A stretch of DNA of 64,000 nt, from positions 1 to 64,000 of the forward strand of contig JBMNJE010000001.1 of NCBI GenBank assembly GCA_050951505.1, written 5' to 3'. Numbering within the stretch: position 1 is the first letter of the stretch; each line of letters starts with the position of its first letter. Positions 1 to 13,500 of this stretch are shown in pieces. Source of the stretch: DUOA01 sp012839095 (lineage in GTDB: Bacteria > Bacillota > Clostridia > Caldicoprobacterales > DTU083). The notes under the pieces were generated by a model that was not told the DNA's origin, did no database searches, and saw nothing but the letters and a program-made list of their open reading frames with translations. The position numbers and the translations under genes are program-made.

Positions 1-9
1 CATCTTTAT

Positions 10-5070
<5,061 letters not shown>

Positions 5071-5300
5071 ATCTTAATCTTCAACTCATGTGAGTCAAAG
5101 CTGTTTTACGGCTTAGTTTGAATAGCTCATAAACTTTTCGCTTAGCTTTCCGCTTTGCGTTGTTCCTCAGAATTGACTTCAATTCTTTGCTTCTACACTG
5201 TTTAGTTTTCAAGGACCAATTCATGCCGCCCTCATTGGCGACGTTCTCTATGTTACCAAACCAATATCTGTTTGTCAACATGTTTTTTCGACATTTTTTT
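5071..5300 (-). other. rRNA operon leader
   Basis: Transcribed leader between the rRNA promoter and 16S. It contains CCTTGAAAACTA and CACTGTTTAG blocks (about 5187-5215) that recur in the 16S-23S spacer, consistent with precursor processing stems and antitermination elements. No open reading frame here is credible. Confidence 0.6.
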
Positions 5301-5367
5301 GCCTGCCAGATTCTTGTGTAACAGTATATAATATAACTATTTTACACCTGTCCTCCGGCGGGAATAT

Positions 5368-5397
5368 ATTTTAACACAGCTACACCTACTGTGTCAA
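5368..5397 (-). promoter_or_regulatory. Sigma-A-type promoter of the rRNA operon
   Basis: On the minus strand a consensus -35 TTGACA (5392-5397) is followed by 18 nt and TAAAAT (5368-5373), about 300 nt upstream of 16S. A second AT-rich element (TATATTATATACT, around 5320) could be an additional promoter. Confidence 0.7.
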
Positions 5398-5439
5398 TAG
5401 GATTTTTCTTATAGCGTCCGTGCGCCTCATAATTCATTC

Positions 5440-5724
5440 TCACAAAAAATGGACAAGACGCTCTTGGCATTTCCTCTTTATCTTTGAACAGGCTTGGAGC
5501 ATGCCATCATATGTAAACAGTATATCTTTGCTGCATTGTTGTATGAATAATGGGTTTGGAACAGTCAGGCTCATGACATCAGAAAGGTCAAGATATTTTA
5601 CTAAGCCAGGAATGTATATCATATATGTATGATCCCTAAGCCTGTTATACAATAATGAATCATATGTGGTCATCCAGCCTGCTGCTACAGAGCATTTTAT
5701 CCTCGAATCAAGGAGAATTTTACG
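5440..5724 (-). pseudogene. Remnant of a dienelactone-hydrolase/acetyl-xylan-esterase-like gene
   Basis: The minus-strand frame reads without a stop from 5724 to 5440 and includes stretches such as VAAGWMTTYDSLLYNRL, IPGLVKYLDLSDVMSL and PNPLFIQQCSKDILF. These resemble the strand with the catalytic Asp and its surroundings in alpha/beta hydrolases of the dienelactone hydrolase/acetyl xylan esterase group. There is no proper start, no nucleophile elbow and no C-terminal His segment, so only a central piece of the protein remains. It sits just upstream of the rRNA promoter and has no ribosome-binding site. The assignment is by eye. Confidence 0.45.
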
Positions 5725-5840
5725 TTACCTTCCGACCTATAGAATTTGAAAAATGCACTTGGATGAGATTGAAAGTGATACAGCTAAGTAATGTTACAAA
5801 TTCACTAATATGAAGAGCTGAAGCTTGATAATATATAGCT

Positions 5841-6263
5841 TCAGTCTAACATGCTGTTCTGTCTCAGGTTTGGCAGAAGTGTTTTTATCAGCTTCTTCAG
5901 CAGTTCAAGCTCTGTTACAGAGCATCTGTCCAATAATTGCTGAATCTCCGCTTCCTTTAATTTTCTTTCGCTCTCATAAGGTTGGGTATTTTCAGCTGCG
6001 TTCGGATATTTCCCATAGCTTTGTGTTCCCAATACCAGATAATCAAGGGATATATGCAGGCAAGCCGATATCCTGAGCAATACCGGCAGGCTCATCTGTC
6101 TTTCCCCACGCTCCAGCTGACCTACATAATAATCCGAAAGTTCTACAATTTCAGCAAGTTCTGCACGGGACAAGCCAAGCTTTTCTCTTTCTTCACGTAT
6201 TCTTTGACCAATCTTTCTTTGGTTAATGATTGCCTCATTGCTTTTAGTTCTTTTCCTGCTCAT
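5841..6263 (-). CDS. XRE-family helix-turn-helix regulator
   Basis: A 140-residue DNA-binding protein. Residues about 18-72 form a Cro/C1-type HTH (IGQRIREEREKLGLSRAELA, then LSDYYVGQLERGERQMSLP). The C-terminal 60 residues are charged and probably helical, ending in KLIKTLLPNL, perhaps for dimerisation. The start has AGAGGTGG shortly upstream. The neighbours are the rRNA leader and, divergently, a Spo0E-like gene 138 bp away, so it might regulate that gene. The target is unknown. Confidence 0.85.
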   Translation of the reverse strand: MSRKRTKSNEAIINQRKIGQRIREEREKLGLSRAELAEIVELSDYYVGQLERGERQMSLPVLLRISACLHISLDYLVLGTQSYGKYPNAAENTQPYESERKLKEAEIQQLLDRCSVTELELLKKLIKTLLPNLRQNSMLD

Positions 6264-6401
6264 AATAATCCACCTCTGTTATGTCTACTTTATAAAAATC
6301 CGCAGCATAACGAAATGTGCAGTGTGCCAACAAAATATGTTTGCAAACAGCCGATAGATCATTTAGAATAATAGATAAGGGAACAGTATGAGGTGAATAA
6401 T

Positions 6402-6575
6402 ATGGCAAGGAAAAAAGATGTGGAAGTTATAAGAAAACTGCTGCATGAAGCTGCATCCAGGGCTGACTCCAAGGAAGAAATCCTGAGGCTGAGCCGCATG
6501 CTGGATAATCATATTACAGAATACCTGGACAACAGAAACGGCAGTCTTCAGCAATATAAAGACAGGAAGGCCTGA
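6402..6575 (+). CDS. Spo0E-like small aspartyl-phosphatase family protein
   Basis: A 57-residue helical protein. The second half, EEILRLSRMLDNHITEYL, fits the Spo0E signature in which a Ser-x-x-Leu-Asp core sits on the second helix of a helical hairpin. Family members in Bacillus dephosphorylate Spo0A-P and delay sporulation. I chose ATG 6402 over the upstream GTG 6393 because AGGTG lies 7 nt before it. It is followed at once by a terminator and is divergent from the XRE gene. The family call rests on the short motif. A second such protein lies at 47336. Confidence 0.7.
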   Translation: MARKKDVEVIRKLLHEAASRADSKEEILRLSRMLDNHITEYLDNRNGSLQQYKDRKA

Positions 6576-6580
6576 ATAAG

Positions 6581-6610
6581 AAAAAGGAACCGATAATTAT
6601 CGGCTCCTTT
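6581..6610. terminator. Bidirectional intrinsic terminator
   Basis: An inverted repeat with arms AAAGGA-CCGATAA / TTATCGG-TCCTTT, with one mismatch, between convergent genes. It is A-rich on the left and T-rich on the right, so it can serve both the Spo0E-like gene (+) and the membrane-anchored gene (-). Confidence 0.75.
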
Positions 6611-6632
6611 AATTCTTAATATAACCTGATTT

Positions 6633-7334
6633 TTATTTGCTGGTTTCCAGCAGCGCCTGTCGTTTTTGTTCATATTGTGCCGTATCCTTATTTTCTATTA
6701 TCCACTTCAGAACTTCAAGGGATTTTTCAATGTTTTGGCTGTATGCCATTACACCCATCATTGAATCTTCTGTTACAAAGAAATTCTTGCCAATCGCATC
6801 CACGTCATTTATAGGAATCCCGTAAATTCTGGCGGTGGGATCCTCTTCCGTAGTAAAGGTGCATTTCTCCAATTGTTCTTCAGTAAAATAACTGAGGAGT
6901 TCCGGATAATCATCCAGGGGCAAAAAGGCACCAAGTTTGGCCATGCCCTCAAATTCATCCCTGGTAAAGGAATAAATATCGCCGGATTGGCTGCCAACCA
7001 TTACCATAAGTTTTTGACGTCCTGCATATTCCAAATCGCCTTCCAGCCCTATATTAAATATATTGACTTCCATCAGTTCCGGAAAGTCAGCAAGCACCGT
7101 GTCAGCGTACTCTGCCGCCTGCTCTTCCAGCATAAACCCGCCTACAAGATAGATATCCACTTTCTTATCAGCGGGGGTTCTGGGAGCAGTAATGTTTGCC
7201 AGCATGCTCCATGAGAATACAACCAGCACAATACCCAGCACATATTTCCATTTGTCATAGTGAAAATGATTTCTTATCTGCTCTCTATTGACCTGTATTT
7301 TGTACAAATGTTCCCACCTGCCCTTAAACTGCAT
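6633..7334 (-). CDS. Membrane-anchored extracytoplasmic protein of unknown function
   Basis: A 233-residue protein not recognised by name. The N-terminal ~28 residues are basic, followed by one transmembrane helix (about residues 31-49, YVLGIVLVVFSWSMLANI) and a probably extracytoplasmic domain. The pattern of that domain (DIYSFTRDEF, LGAFLPLDDYPELL, YGIPINDVDAIGK, then an active-site-free helical end) recalls one lobe of extracellular solute-binding proteins. It stands alone, downstream of lysS, with its own terminator. It could be a tethered ligand sensor; that is inference. Confidence 0.6.
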   Translation of the reverse strand: MQFKGRWEHLYKIQVNREQIRNHFHYDKWKYVLGIVLVVFSWSMLANITAPRTPADKKVDIYLVGGFMLEEQAAEYADTVLADFPELMEVNIFNIGLEGDLEYAGRQKLMVMVGSQSGDIYSFTRDEFEGMAKLGAFLPLDDYPELLSYFTEEQLEKCTFTTEEDPTARIYGIPINDVDAIGKNFFVTEDSMMGVMAYSQNIEKSLEVLKWIIENKDTAQYEQKRQALLETSK

Positions 7335-7482
7335 CTGACAAAAATGTCAGCCCGTCATGTCTATTACTATATATTACTATTATAGATTATCCCTATTGAT
7401 ATGACAAGCAGCCGGATGGTTCCGGCTGCAAATTTAACAGATTATTCATATAGTTCAGATGTCATTATCTCTCTAAAGCTTT

Positions 7483-9021
7483 TTACTGCTCCTTCGGCTT
7501 CATTGTTGGGAACAGTATTACATCTCGAATGGAACTGGAATCGGTCAGCAGCATAACCAGCCGATCAATGCCGATTCCCAGCCCGCCGGTGGGCGGCATG
7601 CCAATCTCCAGTGCATTGACAAAATCCTCATCCATCATTTCCGCTTCTTCATTGCCCTCAGCCCGCTGCCTGACCTGTTCCATAAAACGTTCCTTCTGGT
7701 CTATGGGATCATTCAGCTCGGAAAAAGCATTGCCAAACTCCCATCCATAAATGAAGAACTCAAATCTCTCGGTCAGCCTGGGATCTTCCTTTTTCCTTTT
7801 CGCCAGAGGTGAGACCTCAATTGGATAATCCATTATAAAGGTGGGTTGTATCAATTGCTCCTCTACCTTTTCTTCAAACAGGATGTTCAACACTTCTCCC
7901 CATGTTGCCTTACTATCTATAGTAAGACCGAGTTTCTCAGCAGTTTTTCTTGCTTCTTCATCAGTCTGAACAGCCGACATGTCAACGCCTGTGTGCTCTT
8001 TTACAGCATCTATCATGGTTATTCTTTTCCAGGGGGCAGCCAGATTGATCTCCTTACCCTGAAAGGTAACGACATCCCTGCCCAGTACATCTCTTGCTAT
8101 GGTAGAAATCATATCCTCGGTCAGATTCATTATATCATGATAATCAGCATAAGCCTGATACAACTCTATCGAGGTAAACTCCGGATTGTGTTTGGTACTC
8201 ATGCCTTCATTCCGGAAAATACGTCCGATTTCATAGACCCGTTCAAATCCGCCGACAACCAGTCTCTTCAGATGCAGTTCTGTGGCTATCCTGAGATACA
8301 TGTCCAAGTCCAGGGTATTATGATGGGTAATGAAGGGCCTGGCTGCAGCACCTCCGGCCGTAATATGCAGAACCGGGGTCTCTACCTCCAAGAAACCTCT
8401 ATCATCCAGATATCTGCGCATGGCCTGAATAATTTTAGAGCGCAGTACAAAAGTACGCCGTACTTCCGGATTTACAATCATATCGACATATCTCTGACGA
8501 TATCTCAGATCCGGATCCTTCAGGCCATGCCATTTTTCAGGCAATGGCTGGAGAGATTTGCAAAGGAGAGTAATTTCTGCGGCTTTGATTGATATCTCGC
8601 CTTTTTTTGTTTTGAATACTGAGCCGGTAACGCCTATAATGTCTCCGATATCATAGGTTTTAAATGTATCATAGGCTTCCTTGCCCAATTCATTTACCTG
8701 TACATATATCTGTATCTGTCCTTTTTCATCCTGTATATGGGCAAAGCTGGCTTTTCCCATGATTCTCTTGGACATGATACGACCGGCCAAAATTACCTCC
8801 TGGCCTTCCATCTCATCAAAATAATCAAATATTTGTTGGGAAGAGTGGGTGATATCAAAGCTGGTAATTTCGTAAGGATTGTTCCCTTCGCTCTGCAGCC
8901 TGACCAGCTTTTCCCTGCGCACCTTCAGGATTTCACTTAAATTTTCTTCAGTCTGTACCTCTTCGATTCCGGACCGCTCATCACTGGTATGATTCATTTT
9001 CAGCACCTTCTGTTCACTCAT
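7483..9021 (-). CDS. lysS: Lysyl-tRNA synthetase, class II
   Basis: A 512-residue cytoplasmic enzyme that charges tRNA-Lys. It has an N-terminal OB-fold anticodon-binding domain (about residues 75-180, VILAGRIMSKRIMGKASFAH) and the class II catalytic core: motif 1 around RRYLDDRGFLEVETPVL, motif 2 FRNEGMSTKHNPEFTSIELY, and motif 3 GGLGIGIDRLVMLL near the C-terminus. The length is typical. The start overlaps the greA stop codon by 4 nt, so the two genes are translationally coupled in one operon. Confidence 0.97.
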   Translation of the reverse strand: MSEQKVLKMNHTSDERSGIEEVQTEENLSEILKVRREKLVRLQSEGNNPYEITSFDITHSSQQIFDYFDEMEGQEVILAGRIMSKRIMGKASFAHIQDEKGQIQIYVQVNELGKEAYDTFKTYDIGDIIGVTGSVFKTKKGEISIKAAEITLLCKSLQPLPEKWHGLKDPDLRYRQRYVDMIVNPEVRRTFVLRSKIIQAMRRYLDDRGFLEVETPVLHITAGGAAARPFITHHNTLDLDMYLRIATELHLKRLVVGGFERVYEIGRIFRNEGMSTKHNPEFTSIELYQAYADYHDIMNLTEDMISTIARDVLGRDVVTFQGKEINLAAPWKRITMIDAVKEHTGVDMSAVQTDEEARKTAEKLGLTIDSKATWGEVLNILFEEKVEEQLIQPTFIMDYPIEVSPLAKRKKEDPRLTERFEFFIYGWEFGNAFSELNDPIDQKERFMEQVRQRAEGNEEAEMMDEDFVNALEIGMPPTGGLGIGIDRLVMLLTDSSSIRDVILFPTMKPKEQ

Positions 9022-9494
9022 TTGTTAATCTCCAGTATCTGAAAGGTTATTGTCCCATCGGGAACAACAACTTCTACCTCTTCACCCATGGACTTGCCAA
9101 TCAAGCTTCTGCCAACTGGGGATTCATTTGATATTCTGTTTCTGGAAGGATCCGCTTCAGCAGAACCTACTATAGTATATTCTGTGACTTCGTTGAATTC
9201 CTTGTCCAGCAGCTTAACAGTGCATCCAATACTGACCACATCGGTTGTTATATCGTCATCATCAATGACCTTTGCATTTTTCAGCATGTTTTCCAGAGTA
9301 ACGATGCGTCCTTCTATAAAAGCCTGTTCATTTTTTGCTTCATCGTATTCGGTATTCTCGGTTAAATCGCCGAATGCAATGGCCTGTTTAATTCTGGCAG
9401 CAACTTCCCTGCGCCTAACCTTCTTTAAATAGGTCAGCTCCTGTTCCAGTTTTTCAACCCCTGCCGGTGTCAGTATTGTTTCCCTGTTGGTCAT
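9018..9494 (-). CDS. greA: Transcription elongation factor GreA
   Basis: A 158-residue factor that enters the RNA polymerase secondary channel and stimulates cleavage of backtracked RNA. It has the N-terminal coiled-coil domain (residues about 1-75) with the tip motif AFGDLTENTEYDEAKNEQ, including the acidic residues needed for cleavage, and a C-terminal FKBP-like domain with SPVGRSLIGKSMGEEVEV. Full length. First gene of greA-lysS. Confidence 0.96.
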   Translation of the reverse strand: MTNRETILTPAGVEKLEQELTYLKKVRRREVAARIKQAIAFGDLTENTEYDEAKNEQAFIEGRIVTLENMLKNAKVIDDDDITTDVVSIGCTVKLLDKEFNEVTEYTIVGSAEADPSRNRISNESPVGRSLIGKSMGEEVEVVVPDGTITFQILEINK

Positions 9495-9607
9495 GTTTCC
9501 ATTCTCCCCTTCATTTATTATGTACCAAAAAATGATATGTTGCTAATATATGCCGGTGCATCGTTTTTATTCTTTGGTAATGTATGGGAAATTCCATAAC
9601 TATAAAT

Positions 9608-9642
9608 AAGCACTGCAACATTCTCGTCACTTTGCAGTGCTT
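9608..9642 (-). terminator. Hairpin downstream of the 357-residue gene
   Basis: A near-perfect 11-bp inverted repeat, AAGCACTGCAA...TTGCAGTGCTT, followed on the minus strand by a short AT-rich run. It separates the upstream three-gene group from greA. Confidence 0.6.
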
Positions 9643-9684
9643 GTTATCCCTATTTTTGTCACGATTATTATAATTGCAGTCCAC

Positions 9685-10758
9685 TTATTTGTCAAGAAAT
9701 ATTATTCTGCTGCGAAGGCTGCTGAAATACTCACGCCGGAATCGTTCAAAGTGAATTCTCCTCCCACTGTGCACCAGACCCTGCAGCTTTACAGGATACA
9801 TTTCATACAGGGTATGAATCCTTTTCATTTGAGCCAATGTAATCCGGCTGTTTATAATGTCCTCACGATATACCCTGCTGACTGCATAAAACAAACCCTC
9901 CAATACTCCCAGCTCTTCCCATGGATCCAGCTCGTATGCAATATCCAGATCCTTGGGCGATGCCATCCAACCCATTTCTATATAGTATGTATTTTGTATG
10001 TCTGCTGCTGTCACACTATAATAGTCTTCGAAATAGTAATGGTCTCTCACAGAATGAAATTGTAATAATGGCCGGTATTTACTTACGGGAATACTTACTG
10101 GTTCTGCAATAATCACAATGTTTTTGCCGCCAAGGCATATCTCGGGCTTGTTGGTTACCTGACAAGCCAGGCCGGTAGTTTTCAGAACAGTATCAGCCAA
10201 TTGCTCCAAGTCTCTATACTCAAGCCCGCCTATACACATATCATTTACATTGCCTGCCAAAGCTTCTGTCCAAATCCGGCCTGTATCGTTATCAGCACCC
10301 CATACACCGATACTGAAACGGGGTATATCGTTTTTCATGATGACAAGCAATTGCTTCCAGGCCAGGAGCATGCCTGCCAGGCGGTGGTGAAACCCATCAA
10401 GCATAAGAATGCCGCAATCCTCCAGCAGGTTAATTTCTTCCGCCCTTAAATACCGATGGCACAATGGAAAGCACAGGATCCTTGTTTTCAGCCTGTTCAG
10501 AAGGCGGACAATACCATTGATTGTCTTGTATCTGCCTTCATCATCCAACTCGTCCCAGCCAGAAAAAAAACCGGGCACATCAATGAGACAGCCCAGTTCA
10601 GCATGATAGTCGTTATCCATAATGATACCCGTCTTTTGTGCGGACAGATAGGGCAGACAGGCCAGTGCGATTTTCTTTGGTAAGCGCTTCAGCACCGGAT
10701 GGCCGTCCACAATCCTCTGCCCGCTGTCAGGTGTCATCACAACAGCAAATTTCTCCAT
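9685..10758 (-). CDS. Conserved clostridial protein of unknown function
   Basis: A 357-residue soluble protein that I cannot assign to a named family. It begins MEKFAVVMTPDSGQRIVDGH, has no signal peptide or membrane segment, and is rich in hydrophobic strand/helix alternation in its first half (KTGIIMDNDYHAEL, GIVRLLNRLKTRILCFPLC). Later segments such as NIVIIAEPVSIPVSKYRP look like Rossmann-type strands, and the C-terminus is basic and helical. It is the third gene of a minus-strand group with the Rossmann protein at 10810 and the regulator at 11732, so a shared role is likely. Confidence 0.7.
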   Translation of the reverse strand: MEKFAVVMTPDSGQRIVDGHPVLKRLPKKIALACLPYLSAQKTGIIMDNDYHAELGCLIDVPGFFSGWDELDDEGRYKTINGIVRLLNRLKTRILCFPLCHRYLRAEEINLLEDCGILMLDGFHHRLAGMLLAWKQLLVIMKNDIPRFSIGVWGADNDTGRIWTEALAGNVNDMCIGGLEYRDLEQLADTVLKTTGLACQVTNKPEICLGGKNIVIIAEPVSIPVSKYRPLLQFHSVRDHYYFEDYYSVTAADIQNTYYIEMGWMASPKDLDIAYELDPWEELGVLEGLFYAVSRVYREDIINSRITLAQMKRIHTLYEMYPVKLQGLVHSGRRIHFERFRREYFSSLRSRIIFLDK

Positions 10759-10809
10759 AAACCATACTCCCTGCAGAACAGTGTTATTATCAGATATACT
10801 GCCGAAAGC

Positions 10810-11712
10810 CTAAAAATATACCACCCGATGGCGGAAAAACCCCTGGGCCAATACCTGCTGAAATTCGTCAGGCGTAATATCTTCCGGCCTTTTTCCTACC
10901 AGAACGGAAACCAGGGCCTCCATTACATTGGTGCCAAAAGAGCGTCCATCCAGTTCCGGAGTAGAGGTAACCAGCAGCCTGGCACCTCTTTGCCGGAGCA
11001 TTTCCACATCCTTAGGAGTTACGGTATTGGTAACAATTATTTTACCGGGTATTGAAAGGGGCAGATGTTTTTTAATAAAAAGAAAATCTCCTGCTATAAT
11101 GTCACATTGCTCGAATAGCTTTTCATACTTGGGAATGTTCTCTTCCTGGCTTTGTCCGCTTGGGTACAGCATCTTAAGCGGCAGCCTGCGGACCACCGGC
11201 ATCAACAGGGCAGCAATCCGATGCAGGCCCTTCAGGGATTTGATAACATATGGAACGCCCAAAGCAAAGATTAGATCACCATACAGGGTATCGCATCCCA
11301 TTTCGCAAAAAGCCTCCGCCATACCCAGGCGTTCCATACCGCAGACTATCAATACTTTCTTACCTTCCAACTCTATCCCCAGTTCATTCTTTAAGTAATG
11401 AACCACATGGCGCTCCAGTGTATTTTTAAGTCCGGAACCGTCGGCCATAGGCGTTTTTCTTGCTTCCCTCAGAATAGGAACGGCAGCCTGCAGTATATAT
11501 CTTCGGTTATTCTTGCCATAAAGATATATACTGATGCCGCCCATCCCGAAGGCATCTACTTTTCCGTCCAGATCCCGTATCAATTGAAAGAGTCTTTCAT
11601 AGCTTCCATCTGTACCAATCCGCTCTATGGTAAATTCTTCATCACCGATTCTGACAACTGCTTTATGATCCCGGGATGAAGAGCCTAAACTGACACTAAC
11701 GATTCGTTTCAC
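10810..11712 (-). CDS. Quinate-5-dehydrogenase-like Rossmann protein
   Basis: A 300-residue protein of the kind usually annotated in Clostridia as quinate 5-dehydrogenase, a name with little experimental basis. It has an N-terminal domain (VSVSLGSSSRDHKAVVRIGD; FGMGGISIYLYGKNNRRYIL), then a nucleotide-binding-like core at residues about 115-165 (EGKKVLIVCGMERLGMAEAF, a glycine-poor variant) and a strand KIIVTNTVTPKDVEMLRQRG. The dinucleotide site lacks a classical GxGxxG. Its start lies 19 bp from the regulator gene, indicating cotranscription. The substrate is unknown. Confidence 0.7.
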   Translation of the reverse strand: MKRIVSVSLGSSSRDHKAVVRIGDEEFTIERIGTDGSYERLFQLIRDLDGKVDAFGMGGISIYLYGKNNRRYILQAAVPILREARKTPMADGSGLKNTLERHVVHYLKNELGIELEGKKVLIVCGMERLGMAEAFCEMGCDTLYGDLIFALGVPYVIKSLKGLHRIAALLMPVVRRLPLKMLYPSGQSQEENIPKYEKLFEQCDIIAGDFLFIKKHLPLSIPGKIIVTNTVTPKDVEMLRQRGARLLVTSTPELDGRSFGTNVMEALVSVLVGKRPEDITPDEFQQVLAQGFFRHRVVYF

Positions 11713-11731
11713 AGGTCAAACCCCTTTTCTC

Positions 11732-12253
11732 TTATATTATATGATCCAAAATTTCAATAATACGAGCCGGTTCGACATAGACATCCTCTGTAAGAGGGGA
11801 TGTACCGATATCGACGGTGATTACCTGATGGTCAAACAAAGACTCTATCCATTTGGTACGCTTGTCCGAAGCAAGCACAATAACAGTATCATACATCCTG
11901 TATTGCCTAATCAGCTCCATCATTTCGTTAACAATTTCCGTACCTGATTTGCTTTGTACAAAGGAGGTGCGTTCGGCCTCACTCATCAGAAAGCAGTTAT
12001 TTATACCTTTGTCTGCTAATATCCTGAGTATTTCCTCCTTGTTTTTTATCGGGAATCCGACTACCCCGATCTGCCTGGCTTTGCGCATCTCACCAAGGGT
12101 TTCCAGCCTCGAGATGAAACTGCGGTCCACTCCCATGCTCTCTGCAACCTCGTGCTGGGACTTTCCCTGACTCCTCATTCGCAGTATCTTATCCAGGCTG
12201 AAGAGAATTTTCTTCCTGCTGATTATCTTGTCACCGATCCGGTAAAAATCCAT
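11732..12253 (-). CDS. HTH regulator with C-terminal sensory-like domain
   Basis: A protein of about 173 residues. Residues about 20-55 form a helix-turn-helix (ILRMRSQGKSQHEVAESMGV, then DRSFISRLETLGEMRKARQI). The remaining 115 residues look like an alpha/beta domain (IGVVGFPIKNKEEILRILAD, DTVIVLASDKRTKWIESL). I placed the start at ATG 12253, just after a strong GGAGGAGGGG. It is the first gene of the operon with the quinate-5-dehydrogenase-like gene and the 357-residue gene, so it is probably the local regulator. No ligand can be inferred. Confidence 0.75.
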   Translation of the reverse strand: MDFYRIGDKIISRKKILFSLDKILRMRSQGKSQHEVAESMGVDRSFISRLETLGEMRKARQIGVVGFPIKNKEEILRILADKGINNCFLMSEAERTSFVQSKSGTEIVNEMMELIRQYRMYDTVIVLASDKRTKWIESLFDHQVITVDIGTSPLTEDVYVEPARIIEILDHII

Positions 12254-12309
12254 CACCACCCCTCCTCCCGCGAAAGGCTGTGCACAACCTGTACACCATT
12301 ACTATTATA

Positions 12310-13362
12310 TTACTCTCCCTGGTGAATATTTTCAATCTGATTGTCAATATAAGATTCACCTGATTTGTCATTATCGGCCGGATCTCCCTGCAGAACTGAT
12401 TCATTCACTTTATCCAGATAGAAAAGCAGTACATTCTCCATTTCAGCAGCGGTGGCTATGGTGTTGATATATTTGCGCATCCGGCCTGCATCCTTCATGC
12501 CCTTCAGGTACCATGCAACATGCTTTCTCATTTCCAAAACTGCTGTTTTTTCGCCCTTCAGCTCTATCAGCATATGCATATGACGCAGGGCAGTATGAAT
12601 TTTCTCTTCCACACTGGGGGGCTGTACAATCATGCCTTTTTGAGCGGCAAGAATCTCCCTGAAGATCCATGGATTTCCCTGGGCTCCTCTTGCTGCCATA
12701 ATGCCGTCACAGTTTGTCTGCTCCTTCATGGCCAGTGCATCCTTCCATGTAAATATATCGCCGTTTCCGATCACAGGGATGGAAAGCCTGGATTTTACCT
12801 GCCTTATGATGTTCCAGTCTGCTTTTCCGGAGTAAAACTGCTCCCGGGTCCGGCCATGGACGGTAACGGCGGCAGCCCCCGCCTCCTCGGCAATTAAGGC
12901 AATTTCCAGGCAGTTGATTGATTGTTCATCAAAACCCTTTCGAATCTTGACTGTCACCGGCTTGGAGGATGCCTTGCATACCTCCTTTACAATTTGGCCT
13001 GCCAGCCTGGGACTTTTCATTAAGGCACTGCCCTCACCGTTCCTGACAATTTTAGGTGCCGGACAGCCCATATTTATATCGATCAGATCTGCACTGGTTT
13101 CCGACAGCCTTTCCGCCATCCGGGCCATGATCAGCGGGTCTGAGCCGAATATCTGGATTCCAATGGGGTGCTCATTTGGGTGTATCTCTATCATATTCTC
13201 AGTCCGTTCACTGCCATAGGAGAGTCCCTTGGCACTGATCATTTCCGTGTACACCACTCCGCAGCCCTGCTCCCGGCACAGCAGACGAAAGGGAAGGTCG
13301 GTAATGCCTGCCATCGGAGCCAGAAACAGGGGATTCTCTATGTCAAGATTTCCTATCCTCAT
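12310..13362 (-). CDS. dusB: tRNA-dihydrouridine synthase (DusB-type)
   Basis: A 350-residue FMN enzyme that reduces specific uridines in the tRNA D-loop. It shows the family landmarks: N-terminal PLFLAPMAGITDLPFRLLCR; the DINMGCPAPKIVRNGEGSAL segment with the catalytic Cys; FMN/phosphate-binding VTVHGRTREQFYSGKADW; and GNGDIF with MAARGAQGNPWIF. The C-terminal about 90 residues are a helical tRNA-binding domain, followed by an acidic tail. Typical length. A single gene, downstream of a terminator. Confidence 0.94.
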   Translation of the reverse strand: MRIGNLDIENPLFLAPMAGITDLPFRLLCREQGCGVVYTEMISAKGLSYGSERTENMIEIHPNEHPIGIQIFGSDPLIMARMAERLSETSADLIDINMGCPAPKIVRNGEGSALMKSPRLAGQIVKEVCKASSKPVTVKIRKGFDEQSINCLEIALIAEEAGAAAVTVHGRTREQFYSGKADWNIIRQVKSRLSIPVIGNGDIFTWKDALAMKEQTNCDGIMAARGAQGNPWIFREILAAQKGMIVQPPSVEEKIHTALRHMHMLIELKGEKTAVLEMRKHVAWYLKGMKDAGRMRKYINTIATAAEMENVLLFYLDKVNESVLQGDPADNDKSGESYIDNQIENIHQGE

Positions 13363-13390
13363 ATCCTGCCTCCCTTCTTAGGATTACAGA

Positions 13391-13415
13391 TAAAAAAGCC
13401 GGCATACAGCCGGCT
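13391..13415 (-). terminator. Intrinsic terminator
   Basis: On the minus strand AGCCGGC-TGTAT-GCCGGCT is followed by TTTTTTAT. It ends the transcript of the 207-residue membrane-protein gene upstream of dusB. Confidence 0.85.
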
Positions 13416-13500
13416 GAAGTTGATCATGCTTATGTTTAAACTTGCTGAAGTTGAGAATTCCGATGTCTGACATATTGATATCAGTTATATGTGATCATTG

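Noticed and set aside
7846..8592. 248-codon plus-strand frame
   Set aside because: Fully antisense to lysS, with a composition typical of an opposite-strand shadow.
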